Positions 1 to 8,103 of a DNA stretch of 64,000 nt are shown here, piece by piece. A model generated the notes under the pieces. The model was not told the DNA's origin, did no database searches, and was given only the letters and a program-made list of their open reading frames with translations. Every line of letters starts with the position of its first letter. The first letter of the stretch is position 1. The stretch covers positions 62,001-126,000 of the forward strand of contig JAFSMU010000027.1 of NCBI GenBank assembly GCA_017447775.1. The letters run 5' to 3'. Source of the stretch: Clostridia bacterium (GTDB lineage: Bacteria; Bacillota; Clostridia; Oscillospirales; CAG-272). The translations under genes were made by a program, and so were the position numbers.

Positions 1-880
1 TAGGCAACACAGACGACAAAGTAAGTGATACATCCTTTGTCTTAGTCTGGCTCGCTGGCGCTCCGGTTCCGCCATTGGCATTGTAACTTATCGTATATGT
101 TGTTGGTTCAACAACGTTCTGCGTCCATACTGCATAAAGGTTCATGTTGGAGTTTCCGATATATGTCCCGCCGGGACTATATGCAACACTCGACGAACCG
201 GGACTTGTTGCCCATCCCTTGAACGTGTATCCGCTCTTTGTTGGTGTCGTGGACGAGAGAGTAAGATCAACACCGTATGTTTTTGTTTGACTTGACGGTG
301 CGCCGCTCCCGCCGCTTGCGTTATACGAAACTGTGTAAGTTTGACGGTAGTAATACACGGTCGTCGACGTATTTGTTGTCCCAAAAGTTCCCGATACTGT
401 CGCCTGTGTCGGACCGTATCCTGTTATCGTCGGACTTGTGAACGAGTACGACGTGCCGGGCTTTCCTGTTTTTGAAACGGAAGGCGATGCTGTATGATAG
501 TTTTCACCGTAAATATAGTACACAGTATGAGTGGAGTCTTTGACATATATTACGGTATATGTCGCTGTTCCGTTTCTGATATAATGTGAAGCCGGAAAAT
601 ATTTATCCATCATCTCATAACTGACATATGAATCACTGCTGTTTTTAAGCGAGTATCCTGATATCGTAGGTGACGTTCGTCCGTTTCCCCATTGTGCCTG
701 TTCACTCGCATTCACAGTAAACGAGTATGCGGGTGAAAGAGTATTTCCGCTTTCATCTTTGTAGTAAATCGTGCAGGACATCGGATAACTTGCGACAGCC
801 GCGGACACGCCTATTGTAAATACCGCGATGAGCGTAGATACAAGAAGTATCAGCGCAAATATTTTAGTCGTTTTTCTCAA
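1..880 (-). CDS. Secreted MucBP/InlB B-repeat adhesin, partial (3' end outside window)
   Basis: The frame is open for 293 residues and runs off the left edge. It starts at TTG (880), because AAGGAG lies at 891-896 and the nearby ATG at 890 closes after eight codons. Residues 1-28 form a signal peptide ending near GVSAAVA. Residues 34-115 and 118-180 look like MucBP-type beta domains (TIYYKDESGN, TVYYIYGEN). Residues 181-252 are one InlB B-type (Listeria-Bacteroides) repeat, with YNASGGSGAP, GYTFKGW and LYAVW, and a second begins at 261. The stop of the upstream gene overlaps the start as TTGA, so translation is coupled. As the last visible gene of a Tad-like pilus operon it may be a surface or pilus-associated adhesin; that role is inferred. 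Any C-terminal anchor lies outside the window. Confidence 0.8.
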   Translation of the reverse strand, partial: MRKTTKIFALILLVSTLIAVFTIGVSAAVASYPMSCTIYYKDESGNTLSPAYSFTVNASEQAQWGNGRTSPTISGYSLKNSSDSYVSYEMMDKYFPASHYIRNGTATYTVIYVKDSTHTVYYIYGENYHTASPSVSKTGKPGTSYSFTSPTITGYGPTQATVSGTFGTTNTSTTVYYYRQTYTVSYNASGGSGAPSSQTKTYGVDLTLSSTTPTKSGYTFKGWATSPGSSSVAYSPGGTYIGNSNMNLYAVWTQNVVEPTTYTISYNANGGTGAPASQTKTKDVSLTLSSVLP

Positions 881-1233
881 TTTGTGTCATCTCCTTTCAC
901 TCCCGGCACTACATAAATCTCGCCCGATATGTGAGGCTCGTCGATATGTCCGTTGTTACTTGTCCCACCGACGTCGATATGGACACCGCCGTTTTCATCG
1001 ACCGATATTCGAGGATCGTCATATACGACGGAACTTGCCGTTTCAGTCGGTACGGGTTCGATTGGCTCGATCATCGGGATACCATTTTCGGTCGCTGTCG
1101 CCGTTGTCTCCGGTTCGGATGCGGTCTGCTCGATATCGGTTTTGGGTTTAAGCGCAGTGTATGCAATTATTCCGAGTATAACTGCGACTGTAACAAGGCA
1201 GACGCAGATAATTGCTTTATGCTTTATTCTCAT
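877..1233 (-). CDS. Small single-pass membrane protein of the pilus operon, unknown function
   Basis: I do not recognise a family for this 118-residue protein. The start ATG follows AAAGGAGAAAAA. One membrane helix (about residues 8-28) with a short basic N-terminus is followed by a Thr/Glu/Pro-rich linker (about 30-65) and a hydrophilic tail, so the bulk should lie outside the cell. Its stop overlaps the TTG start of the repeat-rich adhesin gene by four bases, and it follows the larger pseudopilin gene by 11 bases. Its position suggests a helper for display or assembly of the adhesin, but the sequence shows no catalytic motif. Confidence 0.65.
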   Translation of the reverse strand: MRIKHKAIICVCLVTVAVILGIIAYTALKPKTDIEQTASEPETTATATENGIPMIEPIEPVPTETASSVVYDDPRISVDENGGVHIDVGGTSNNGHIDEPHISGEIYVVPGVKGDDTN

Positions 1234-1244
1234 TTTTTCTCCTT

Positions 1245-1724
1245 TCAGTAGGTTTCTGTATATAGGCTGACAATCTCAATCGGTATTGAGATGTCAGCTA
1301 TCTTTCTATTAAACATCTCAAAAGGAATGACGATCTCGTAAGTCACAAAAATGCCAAACATGTCCTGATACAGATAACTTACATGAGGTTGTTTCATCGT
1401 GTATTTGAACTTCTCGTTGCCGGCTTCAATGTATGGCAATGTCTGAACTGGCGGAAAGCCGAGAACGGTCAAAGCACCTTCGCAAATCTCTTTCGTGTCG
1501 AGTTTTGCTCCGTACACGTCACCTTGCTTTAGTGCATTGTAGTTCTTTACTGCAACGCCCGTTATGTAACTGTCGAGTTTGAGTTGCGTTTCTTCCTTTT
1601 GAGTCCTTGCGATATGGTAAATATGGGCGTATTCAAGCGCGATGAATATCAGCGCAACGGCAGTAAGTATTATCACACACGTCAATATGTAACTCGCGCC
1701 GCGCTTATCTTTGAGTTTTCTCAT
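1245..1724 (-). CDS. TadE/TadF-like pseudopilin
   Basis: This 159-residue protein has a short basic leader ending in DKRGASY, then one hydrophobic helix (about residues 13-32) and a beta-rich soluble domain. That is the layout of TadE/TadF minor pseudopilins, which are cut by a prepilin peptidase and sit at the pilus base or tip. The start ATG has GAGGCG upstream. The leader motif K/R-R-G-x-S/G-Y is shared with four other proteins of the same operon. Assignment rests on layout and position rather than strong sequence identity. Confidence 0.65.
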   Translation of the reverse strand: MRKLKDKRGASYILTCVIILTAVALIFIALEYAHIYHIARTQKEETQLKLDSYITGVAVKNYNALKQGDVYGAKLDTKEICEGALTVLGFPPVQTLPYIEAGNEKFKYTMKQPHVSYLYQDMFGIFVTYEIVIPFEMFNRKIADISIPIEIVSLYTETY

Positions 1725-1733
1725 CGTATCGCC

Positions 1734-2144
1734 TCATTTCCAGTAATGACGGGATAGCCCCGACTGTGTGACAGTCACTCGTATCGGCAACTTGAAATCG
1801 GAGAATCCGGGGAGCGTCATTTGGCACGTTACCGTGCATTGGATTATCTCCCCGTACTGCACCTTCTTTGCCGCGGTATTGAAGTATGTTGCTGAAAACT
1901 CTACAGTCGGTGTAAGTCCCGATTCTTCGCAAAGTTCATAATACCTCGCCGTCACCGCATCGCCGATCTGTCCTGTCGCCGTCGCCGTTGAGAGAAGCTC
2001 GTTGCAGATATACCGTATATCTTGCTTCAGCGTCACCATCGACCAAACCGACATTATGAGGATAAATAGAAAAACAAGAACGAGGACGGATATCACCATA
2101 TCGATGTATCCCTGTCCACGTTTGTCAAGTATTCTTTTCTTCAT
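1734..2144 (-). CDS. DUF4320-like pseudopilin
   Basis: The 136-residue product starts MKKRILDKRGQGYIDM, followed by a hydrophobic helix (about residues 17-38) and a soluble domain with two cysteines in QCTVTCQ. It resembles the DUF4320 family of small pilin-like proteins found in conjugative and pilus loci of Firmicutes; I give that name from memory of the family, not from a search. The start has GGAGGTG five bases upstream. It follows tadC by 13 bases and precedes the other pseudopilin by nine, so all are in one transcript. It is probably a minor pilin. Confidence 0.65.
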   Translation of the reverse strand: MKKRILDKRGQGYIDMVISVLVLVFLFILIMSVWSMVTLKQDIRYICNELLSTATATGQIGDAVTARYYELCEESGLTPTVEFSATYFNTAAKKVQYGEIIQCTVTCQMTLPGFSDFKLPIRVTVTQSGLSRHYWK

Positions 2145-2157
2145 ATCGTCACCTCCG

Positions 2158-3033
2158 TTACAGTATCAGCGAAAGCGACTTGAACAGAACTTGTCCGATC
2201 ACGACGATATATATCGCCATAAAGCAGATGAGAAGGATGAGAGATAACCGTCTGACTTTTCTCGGAACAGCCTTTGCCTCGTTTTTGAGAAGCTGCCTTT
2301 GATAATCTGAAAACTTCATATTGAGACTTGCCCAATATACGACGGTATCGTCGCCCCTGATTATTCCTATAAGACCTCGCGTTACATCACTCATCATTGA
2401 CGAGCCAACACGAGATTCGAGTCGTGTCAGCGCCGCCTCCATATTGCCTGAGCGCATATCGGCTGTCGTGATCTCGATCTCGCGTTTCAGCTCCGGTCCC
2501 GCGTTGTCTTTATAGCTTTCGAGCATATACAGAACGTCTCTATTGTGTTTTAAAGTCTTTTCAACGAATCCGACAAATCTCGGAAGTTCGTATTCTATCT
2601 TCTGCCGACGTTTTTTTAGCTTGCCGACAATACTGCGCGACCCTCTGAAATACACGACTACTGCAAGTATGACAAGCAAAAGCGCGCCGAATTTGAACAA
2701 GAAAAACATCGGCACAGAAAATACGCCGATGAAGAGCGCCTTTGTAATTGCATTTGCGATGTATTCTTCGGGTGTGATGTCCATATCGGCTGTCTTAAGA
2801 TCTGCCGCAAGCTGCGCTTTCCTATATTCACCGAGCCGTATCTTTCCCGCAATGAAATGCGAGAGATCCCTGAGCCATATTTCAAGCGGATTTGTCTTCG
2901 GATGACGGCGTTTGCCGAGTTCGTTTGCAGCTTTAGATGAGGCGTATGTCGGGACTTTCAAAGCATCGGCGAGAATAAAGAAAAGACCGACTCCGCAAAG
3001 AGTAGCGGTCATAATGATAAGTAATATATTCAT
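2158..3033 (-). CDS. tadC: TadC-like inner pilus platform protein (T2SS F family)
   Basis: This 291-residue integral membrane protein has helices near residues 3-22, 93-128 and at the C-terminus (265-289), and a cytoplasmic segment with the GspF-type core (LPRFVGFVEKTL, then MRSGNMEAALTRLESRV). TadC pairs with TadB to form the membrane platform on which the TadA ATPase works to extrude pilin. The start lies behind GAGGTGA. It is directly downstream of tadB with a 14-base gap, in the order tadA-tadB-tadC typical of Tad loci. The residue positions of the helices are approximate. Confidence 0.8.
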   Translation of the reverse strand: MNILLIIMTATLCGVGLFFILADALKVPTYASSKAANELGKRRHPKTNPLEIWLRDLSHFIAGKIRLGEYRKAQLAADLKTADMDITPEEYIANAITKALFIGVFSVPMFFLFKFGALLLVILAVVVYFRGSRSIVGKLKKRRQKIEYELPRFVGFVEKTLKHNRDVLYMLESYKDNAGPELKREIEITTADMRSGNMEAALTRLESRVGSSMMSDVTRGLIGIIRGDDTVVYWASLNMKFSDYQRQLLKNEAKAVPRKVRRLSLILLICFMAIYIVVIGQVLFKSLSLIL

Positions 3034-3047
3034 ATTCCCGTATCACC

Positions 3048-3974
3048 TCACTTCCTGTATTCGACAGGCTTTGTAAAGCGCGTCATAAAAATTCCCGTGA
3101 CGAATATCGCGACACTGCAAATAGCAAGCACAAGTTTTCCTAGAGTTGTGTACATAAGCGCCGCATACCAATCCTTGTTCAGAAAATACAGTATCGGTAT
3201 GTTCGCACAAACAAGAGCAACCATTATCAGATACTCGCGCTTTGCGTCGGCAAGAGTTGACTTTATCTCGTTGTTGACGATACGCACATCGGTCAGCTTT
3301 GCAACGGTCGGCATCAGCGTATCCTTGAGCGTTCTGTCGTCTTGACAGGCGAGGAGGATATCGCACCATTCCGTAAAAACCGTATCATTCACTTTTTCAC
3401 GGAGGTTCTTTATCGCTCGCTTCACGTCCGACGACACATACCCGCATTCGTCGACAAAACTTTGGAATATCTCCCGAACGGGCGGCTTTATATATTTTAG
3501 ATTCTCATTTACACTTTCGATTATGTTGTCGCTTCTGACATATGACGTCGTTATTATCGACAAGGCAGTTTCAAGTTCTCCCTTGACTTGCACGTTGTAT
3601 GACGCCACCGTCTTCCTGATAAATCCGAACGGTATCATGGCAAGAGCTATGGCAAGTACGGGTATAAGAAACGGATTGCCTATCGTGAATGCTATGACAC
3701 ATCCGACAGCCATAAGTACGAGCGACGCCGTCAGTGCAAGAGAGAATTTGCCGCCTTTACCCGTAGATTCGAGCGCATCGCGTATCCTGTTCAGTTCCGT
3801 TGTGAGTTTTCTCGATCTCTTCTTGCCTTGCGCGATAAGCGCCTTTTCTTTCAGTGTCTCTTTCTTCTCGAATATCCGCATCACGTCATTTGTCACGCTG
3901 TCGGGCGTCATTCCGAAAACAAATACAACACCGACAGCGATGGCGAGAAAGCATATTACGTATACCGCTGTCAT
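3048..3974 (-). CDS. tadB: TadB-like inner pilus platform protein (T2SS F family)
   Basis: This 308-residue membrane protein has an N-terminal helix (1-20), a paired hydrophobic region near 85-118 and two helices at the C-terminus (about 250-300). The cytoplasmic part between them resembles the GspF/TadB core (ELETALSIITTSYVRSDNI, FTEWCDILLACQDD). The ATG overlaps the tadA stop as ATGA, and its ribosome site GGAGGTGA lies inside the end of tadA, so the two genes are translationally coupled. Its partner is the TadC-like protein just downstream. Confidence 0.8.
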   Translation of the reverse strand: MTAVYVICFLAIAVGVVFVFGMTPDSVTNDVMRIFEKKETLKEKALIAQGKKRSRKLTTELNRIRDALESTGKGGKFSLALTASLVLMAVGCVIAFTIGNPFLIPVLAIALAMIPFGFIRKTVASYNVQVKGELETALSIITTSYVRSDNIIESVNENLKYIKPPVREIFQSFVDECGYVSSDVKRAIKNLREKVNDTVFTEWCDILLACQDDRTLKDTLMPTVAKLTDVRIVNNEIKSTLADAKREYLIMVALVCANIPILYFLNKDWYAALMYTTLGKLVLAICSVAIFVTGIFMTRFTKPVEYRK

Positions 3975-5284
3975 TTGTCATCACCTCCGCTTGTGAATTT
4001 GTTCAGCAAATCCTGTGGAACACCTCCGCGTATGAGTTTGTCGCAAAGGCTGTCCGACGGTGCGTTCACCTTTTCAAAGTATCCGTATATCCGGACTTTG
4101 CCGTCTACCTCCTCGTTTCCGATTATGTTGTAGCGGTAAAGAACGCGATATTCGAGTTCACCGTCATCGTGTACGACGCATTCGGTTATGTCCATTATCT
4201 TTCTGCTGTTGTCCTCCAGTCTGTGTGCAAACACTACTATCGGAAAGGCAATCGCTGCCTGGCGTATGGAGATGGATATATCTATCGGGAAACGCCTTTG
4301 ACAGAGGAATGCTATCCTCATGTGCGCGTATCTGCCGCCTGCGCCGTGAACGCTCGTTATGACGGTGTGATCGGTGCTTGATGCCTCGACGGCGTCGTGG
4401 GCTTCATTGTCTCGCATCTCTCCGATGCATATCACATCGGGAGTAAATCGCAGAGCAGTTCTCACAAGGCTGTCTTGCGTCACGTCGTATATCGGATTGT
4501 CCGATGGGCGGGACAGCGTCTGTACCACATTGTTTATGACTTTGCCGTCCTTATCTCGCTTTACAAGATCGAGTTCTCTCGCACCGCTTTCGATCGTATA
4601 TATTCTTTTTCCGTCGGGGACAGAGCCGAGAAGAGTATTCAGCAGCGTCGTTTTACCCGACGAAGTGCGTCCTGCGATCACGAATGACACACCGTAGCGG
4701 AGGCATGTTTCGAGAAACGACATCATTTCCTCCGTCAGTGCCCCTGTGTCAAGGAGATACTGCCTATCTACGCTTTGCGTGTGGAGCATTCGGATAGATA
4801 CCGATATGCCTCTGTCCTCGTCGACTATCGGGTCTTTGAGGGCGGTCACACGGATATTGCCGGGAAGATGCCCCTGCGCGATAGGTGTAGCGTTGTCGAT
4901 TATCATACCGCTATGATGAAGCAGACGTTTTACAATATCGGTCGCATGGCGCGGTGAAAAGAAGTGTTCGTCAGTTTTTTCGATACGTCCATCTCTGTAT
5001 GTGATGGCGATATCATCCCAACCGTTTATGTTGACTTCTTCTATCGCGGAATCGGATAGGTGCTTTGTCAAAATCGAATATTCAGCCATCTCGGAGTACA
5101 GTCTGTCGATAACGTCTTTATCCGGAATTCCCTCGACTGTGAAACCGTTATCCCTGATGAACTGTTCGATGTAGTATTTGAGCTGCGTTCGCTTATCGTC
5201 ATCGCCTATCGCGGCGGTGAAGTTTCGGGAGATGTATAACTGTACCTGACCTAATAGGTTATACAGCCCAATTGTTTTTGCCAT
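3971..5284 (-). CDS. tadA: TadA/CpaF-type pilus assembly ATPase
   Basis: This 437-residue protein is a hexameric secretion ATPase of the TadA/CpaF branch, which powers Tad pilus extrusion at the cytoplasmic face. The Walker A motif GRTSSGKTT is at residues 205-213, Walker B VICIGEMRD at 284-292, and the His box VITSVHGAG near 308-316. The N-terminal domain contains IEEVNINGWDDI (81-92), typical of the family. Length fits CpaF-like proteins. Only one ATPase is present, so extension and any retraction would share it, as in other Tad systems. The start is preceded by GGGGGTGA. Confidence 0.92.
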   Translation of the reverse strand: MAKTIGLYNLLGQVQLYISRNFTAAIGDDDKRTQLKYYIEQFIRDNGFTVEGIPDKDVIDRLYSEMAEYSILTKHLSDSAIEEVNINGWDDIAITYRDGRIEKTDEHFFSPRHATDIVKRLLHHSGMIIDNATPIAQGHLPGNIRVTALKDPIVDEDRGISVSIRMLHTQSVDRQYLLDTGALTEEMMSFLETCLRYGVSFVIAGRTSSGKTTLLNTLLGSVPDGKRIYTIESGARELDLVKRDKDGKVINNVVQTLSRPSDNPIYDVTQDSLVRTALRFTPDVICIGEMRDNEAHDAVEASSTDHTVITSVHGAGGRYAHMRIAFLCQRRFPIDISISIRQAAIAFPIVVFAHRLEDNSRKIMDITECVVHDDGELEYRVLYRYNIIGNEEVDGKVRIYGYFEKVNAPSDSLCDKLIRGGVPQDLLNKFTSGGDDK

Positions 5285-5299
5285 AAGGCATCACCCCCG

Positions 5300-6025
5300 T
5301 TATACTACCACCTTATCGGCTATCGCACCGATAACGGTGTTGTATTTTTTATCGCTGACGACATCAAACAGTTTGCCTTCATAGAATTGCTGCTTTACTT
5401 CGCGGGAGAACGGCAGTGTAAAACTCACCTCGCCAAGATGCGAGCGCACGTCAGATACGGGAGCACATATATCCGCGTCGGGTACATTTATCCCTTGGAT
5501 ATGTCTTTCTGCTCCGGCGACGAGCGGAAGCTGTGACAGATACCAACTTAGACAAGACAGATCGGGGGATGCAAGACGTATCACCTCGTCCGCCTCGCCG
5601 ACAGCGACGGTAGAGAGAACACTGTCGTCAAGGTTTGACATACAGTCGATTATTACGAAGTTGGCAAGCGTTTTCAAAACGTCGAAGAGTTCACGGGCTT
5701 TCACATCGTCAAATCGAGGGTATGTGAACTTGTTTTCGCCGCAGAGATATCCGAGAACGCCGAAGTTAGCCTTCTTCTTTATCAGAACAAGATTTTTTAT
5801 CGTTTCGTCGACCGTGATATCTGTTTTGGTCAGCACCTTGCCCACGGAGAACAGCGTGTCTCTCTTTGCCGACGGGAACAGCACGGGCATTGTTGGAGTC
5901 GTAATGTCGGTGAACAGCACGACGACATTCGTCTTATATCTGTTATATATCGCATTTGCGAGTTTGACCGAAAACGTCGTTTTGCCCGATCTCGGTGAAC
6001 CCCAAACGGCGATGGTCTTACTCAT
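5300..6025 (-). CDS. TadZ/CpaE-like P-loop ATPase
   Basis: The true start is taken as ATG at 6025, giving 241 residues that open MSKTIAVWGSPRSGKTT, a Walker A motif at residues 9-17. An upstream in-frame ATG would only extend it back into the neighbouring gene. The fold is ParA/MinD-like, with IIDCMSN as the probable Walker B region. TadZ and CpaE proteins localise the Tad machine in the cell. Here there is no receiver-like N-terminal domain, so it is a short form. It overlaps the CpaB-like gene by eight bases and precedes tadA by 15. Confidence 0.72.
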   Translation of the reverse strand: MSKTIAVWGSPRSGKTTFSVKLANAIYNRYKTNVVVLFTDITTPTMPVLFPSAKRDTLFSVGKVLTKTDITVDETIKNLVLIKKKANFGVLGYLCGENKFTYPRFDDVKARELFDVLKTLANFVIIDCMSNLDDSVLSTVAVGEADEVIRLASPDLSCLSWYLSQLPLVAGAERHIQGINVPDADICAPVSDVRSHLGEVSFTLPFSREVKQQFYEGKLFDVVSDKKYNTVIGAIADKVVV

Positions 6026-6779
6026 GAGCACCACCGCCGATCCTATTAAGATATTCGTCCTGTACTCTGACATATTCCGCGGCTCTCGTTTCATTGTCGT
6101 GACACACAAGCACGAAGTGGATGCTTGTCACTTTGTCATACTGTGCAAGCAGCTCGGCCTGTTCCGGTGTCGCAAAGAATGTTATCGTCGACGACTGCGC
6201 CGACTCGCTCGACTTATCTCGGTCGATACCGGTGTTGTCAGTTGTCGTTATGACATAAAGATATTTCAGTTCGGGCGGGATATATGACATCTTAATATCC
6301 GTGTTATATATAATAGCGGAAACGATATCGCCGCCGGATATCTTGCCGGACACTTCGCTTGCCAAGCCGTCGACGGTGACCGATATTGCCACTTTTGTGC
6401 CGTCAAGTTCGCGAAGGATATCTTCCGTTGTTTTCTTTCCATCGCTGAGTTTTGTGATGAAAACAAAATCCCCGACCGAAAGATCTGCCGAGGCGGTCTT
6501 ACCTACAACTGCCTTTGCGTCCGTTATCGCGCCTGTCGGGAGATTATATGAGCCAACCGTCGCTATCTCGATATCGTCGGCGGTTATGACCTGACCTTTG
6601 ACGATGTCCGTTTTTACTCTGACGACATTTGCCTTTCTGTCAGTGAAACGATTGACAAGCGGCGCCACGCCGAAGCAAATGGCAAGTGCCATCACGATGC
6701 AAATTATGCCGATTATCGTTCTGTTGCCGATTACCGATTTAAGTCTACTTTGTGTATTGGTTTTTGTTTTGTTTTTCAT
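6018..6779 (-). CDS. CpaB/RcpC-like SAF-domain pilus assembly protein
   Basis: The 253-residue product has one N-terminal membrane helix (about 22-42) and then a SAF domain (about 55-115) with the typical VVRVKTDIVKGQVITADDI opening. CpaB/RcpC proteins of this kind usually work with an outer-membrane secretin. No secretin is present here and the lineage looks monoderm, so the protein more likely acts at the cell wall or in pilus stability. A strong AGGAGG lies five bases before the ATG. It lies between the prepilin peptidase and the TadZ-like ATPase. Confidence 0.75.
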   Translation of the reverse strand: MKNKTKTNTQSRLKSVIGNRTIIGIICIVMALAICFGVAPLVNRFTDRKANVVRVKTDIVKGQVITADDIEIATVGSYNLPTGAITDAKAVVGKTASADLSVGDFVFITKLSDGKKTTEDILRELDGTKVAISVTVDGLASEVSGKISGGDIVSAIIYNTDIKMSYIPPELKYLYVITTTDNTGIDRDKSSESAQSSTITFFATPEQAELLAQYDKVTSIHFVLVCHDNETRAAEYVRVQDEYLNRIGGGAHE

Positions 6780-6791
6780 TTGACCTCCTGA

Positions 6792-7451
6792 TTAAATAAG
6801 GTAAAGAACAGCGGCACCTACCGACAGAAACGGAACAAGAGCAAAAGGCTCGCCGCGAAGTTCCCTATGACGTATATGCCTTATGAGCGTAACTATGACC
6901 GCAGACAACAGCCCTATGAACATAGCAACAAGTCCGCGCTCAAGTCCGAGCAGGAACGCGAGCACAGTCGATATTTTAATATCCGCGCCTCCGAGAGATT
7001 TCTTGCCGATAATGGCTATGACGATCTGAGGGAGGAACACTATATTTGCCGCAAGCGCCATCGACATTATCGAATGAGGCTTTATCAGCGCAAGAGCGAA
7101 TATGAGTATCCACACGCTGTCGTCGACTTCGTGACTCGTTATATCCGAACACGACGCATAAACGAGAACTGCGAAAAGGAAAAATCCTTTTATCGTATAA
7201 AGATCGACGCCGTGATAGAATACCGTGAGCAGTATTGCATATATAACTCCGAGCGTCATCACAAGCGGCTGCTTAAATCTGAATCCTTTGCTTTTCATAA
7301 CTCTTGTTAATGCGAACATCACAAGCGTTGCGGTCAGCAAAAAAATTGCCGCCTTGCCCGTTTCCTCAACTATTGTCAGCACGTCGGATTTTGACATCTG
7401 AACTACCCGAGTGTCGATAAGACCGCCAAGCGATTTTGTAATATCTATCAT
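6792..7451 (-). CDS. A24-family prepilin peptidase (TadV/CpaA-like)
   Basis: This is a polytopic membrane aspartyl protease of 219 residues that cuts leader peptides from pilins. The two catalytic aspartates are visible as D103 in the motif CSDITSHEVDD and D157 in GGADIK, the family's GxGD-type signature. No N-terminal methylase domain is present, as in TadV/CpaA rather than PilD. There is an extra N-terminal segment of about 35 residues before the first helix. It lies between the three pilin genes and the assembly genes, and its likely substrates are the five proteins of this operon with a KRG-x-G/S-Y leader. Confidence 0.85.
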   Translation of the reverse strand: MIDITKSLGGLIDTRVVQMSKSDVLTIVEETGKAAIFLLTATLVMFALTRVMKSKGFRFKQPLVMTLGVIYAILLTVFYHGVDLYTIKGFFLFAVLVYASCSDITSHEVDDSVWILIFALALIKPHSIMSMALAANIVFLPQIVIAIIGKKSLGGADIKISTVLAFLLGLERGLVAMFIGLLSAVIVTLIRHIRHRELRGEPFALVPFLSVGAAVLYLI

Positions 7452-7470
7452 TTTTACCTCTTAATACTTT

Positions 7471-7496
7471 CGGGAGGGCGGTGTTACGCCCTCCCG
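7471..7496 (-). promoter_or_regulatory. Perfect 10-bp stem-loop between pilins and assembly genes
   Basis: CGGGAGGGCG and CGCCCTCCCG form a perfect stem around a six-base loop, just after the last pilin gene. On the coding (minus) strand no run of T follows, so it is unlikely to be a strong terminator there. It is more likely an mRNA-stabilising or partial-readthrough element that keeps the pilin message more abundant than the downstream assembly genes. Confidence 0.6.
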
Positions 7497-7515
7497 ATAT
7501 TTTTATGACTCCGAC

Positions 7516-7767
7516 TTATGCGGTCGGACCGGAGTAGTTGAAGTATTCTGTGAGCTTTGTGGACACTTTCGTGAGAATGTTATCCTTGAACAGCGCATAA
7601 AGCGCAACGAGAATGACTCCGCCGATGACTATACCGATGATCCACTTGACCGCCGTGCTTATGTAGCCTTCACCTTTCTTGTTTGTTAAAGCCGTTTCAG
7701 CCGCTACTTTCGCGGAAATGAGAGCCTTGTTTGCCTTTGTTTTGATTTTTTCGATGAATTTGAACAT
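7516..7767 (-). CDS. Small major-pilin candidate (DUF6133/Flp-like), copy 1
   Basis: This 83-residue protein has a basic amphipathic N-terminus (MFKFIEKIKTKANKA), the processing motif TNKKGEGYI at about 28-36, and then a strongly hydrophobic helix (WIIGIVIGGVILVALYALF). It closely matches the next gene over its whole length, so the two arose by tandem duplication. It resembles the DUF6133 group of small membrane proteins in Firmicutes mobile elements. The likely role is a structural Tad pilin cut after the glycine and assembled by TadABC. The start follows AAAGGAAAG. Confidence 0.7.
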   Translation of the reverse strand: MFKFIEKIKTKANKALISAKVAAETALTNKKGEGYISTAVKWIIGIVIGGVILVALYALFKDNILTKVSTKLTEYFNYSGPTA

Positions 7768-7803
7768 ATATTTCTTTCCTTTCTGCTTTTTATATTGTTT
7801 TAA

Positions 7804-8049
7804 TTACGTTCCACTGTAATTGAAGAAGCCGTTGAGTTTCGTTTCAAGCGTTGTCAGAAGGTTTGTCTTGAACAGCGCATAAAGCGCAACGAGAATGACT
7901 CCGCCGATAACGATTCCGATGATCCACTTGACTGCGGTGTCGATATATCCTTCGCCTTTCTTGCTTGTGAGGGCTGTTTCAGCCACCACTTTTGCGGATA
8001 CTACCGCCTTATTTGCTTTTGCTTTGATTTTTTCAATGAATTTGAACAT
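7804..8049 (-). CDS. Small major-pilin candidate (DUF6133/Flp-like), copy 2
   Basis: The start is the ATG at 8049 rather than one eight codons upstream, because AAGGAG lies at a good distance before it and the product then aligns end to end with its neighbour (MFKFIEKIKAKANKA). The 81-residue protein carries SKKGEGYIDTAVKW and a hydrophobic helix, and ends FFNYSG. Residues differ mainly in the C-terminal quarter between copies (NLLTTLETKLNG against NILTKVSTKLTE), the part expected to be exposed on a filament. Confidence 0.7.
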   Translation of the reverse strand: MFKFIEKIKAKANKAVVSAKVVAETALTSKKGEGYIDTAVKWIIGIVIGGVILVALYALFKTNLLTTLETKLNGFFNYSGT

Positions 8050-8103
8050 ATTGAATTTCTCCTTTTCTTTCATAAATTTTTTTTGATGTTTTTGATCTCT
8101 CGA

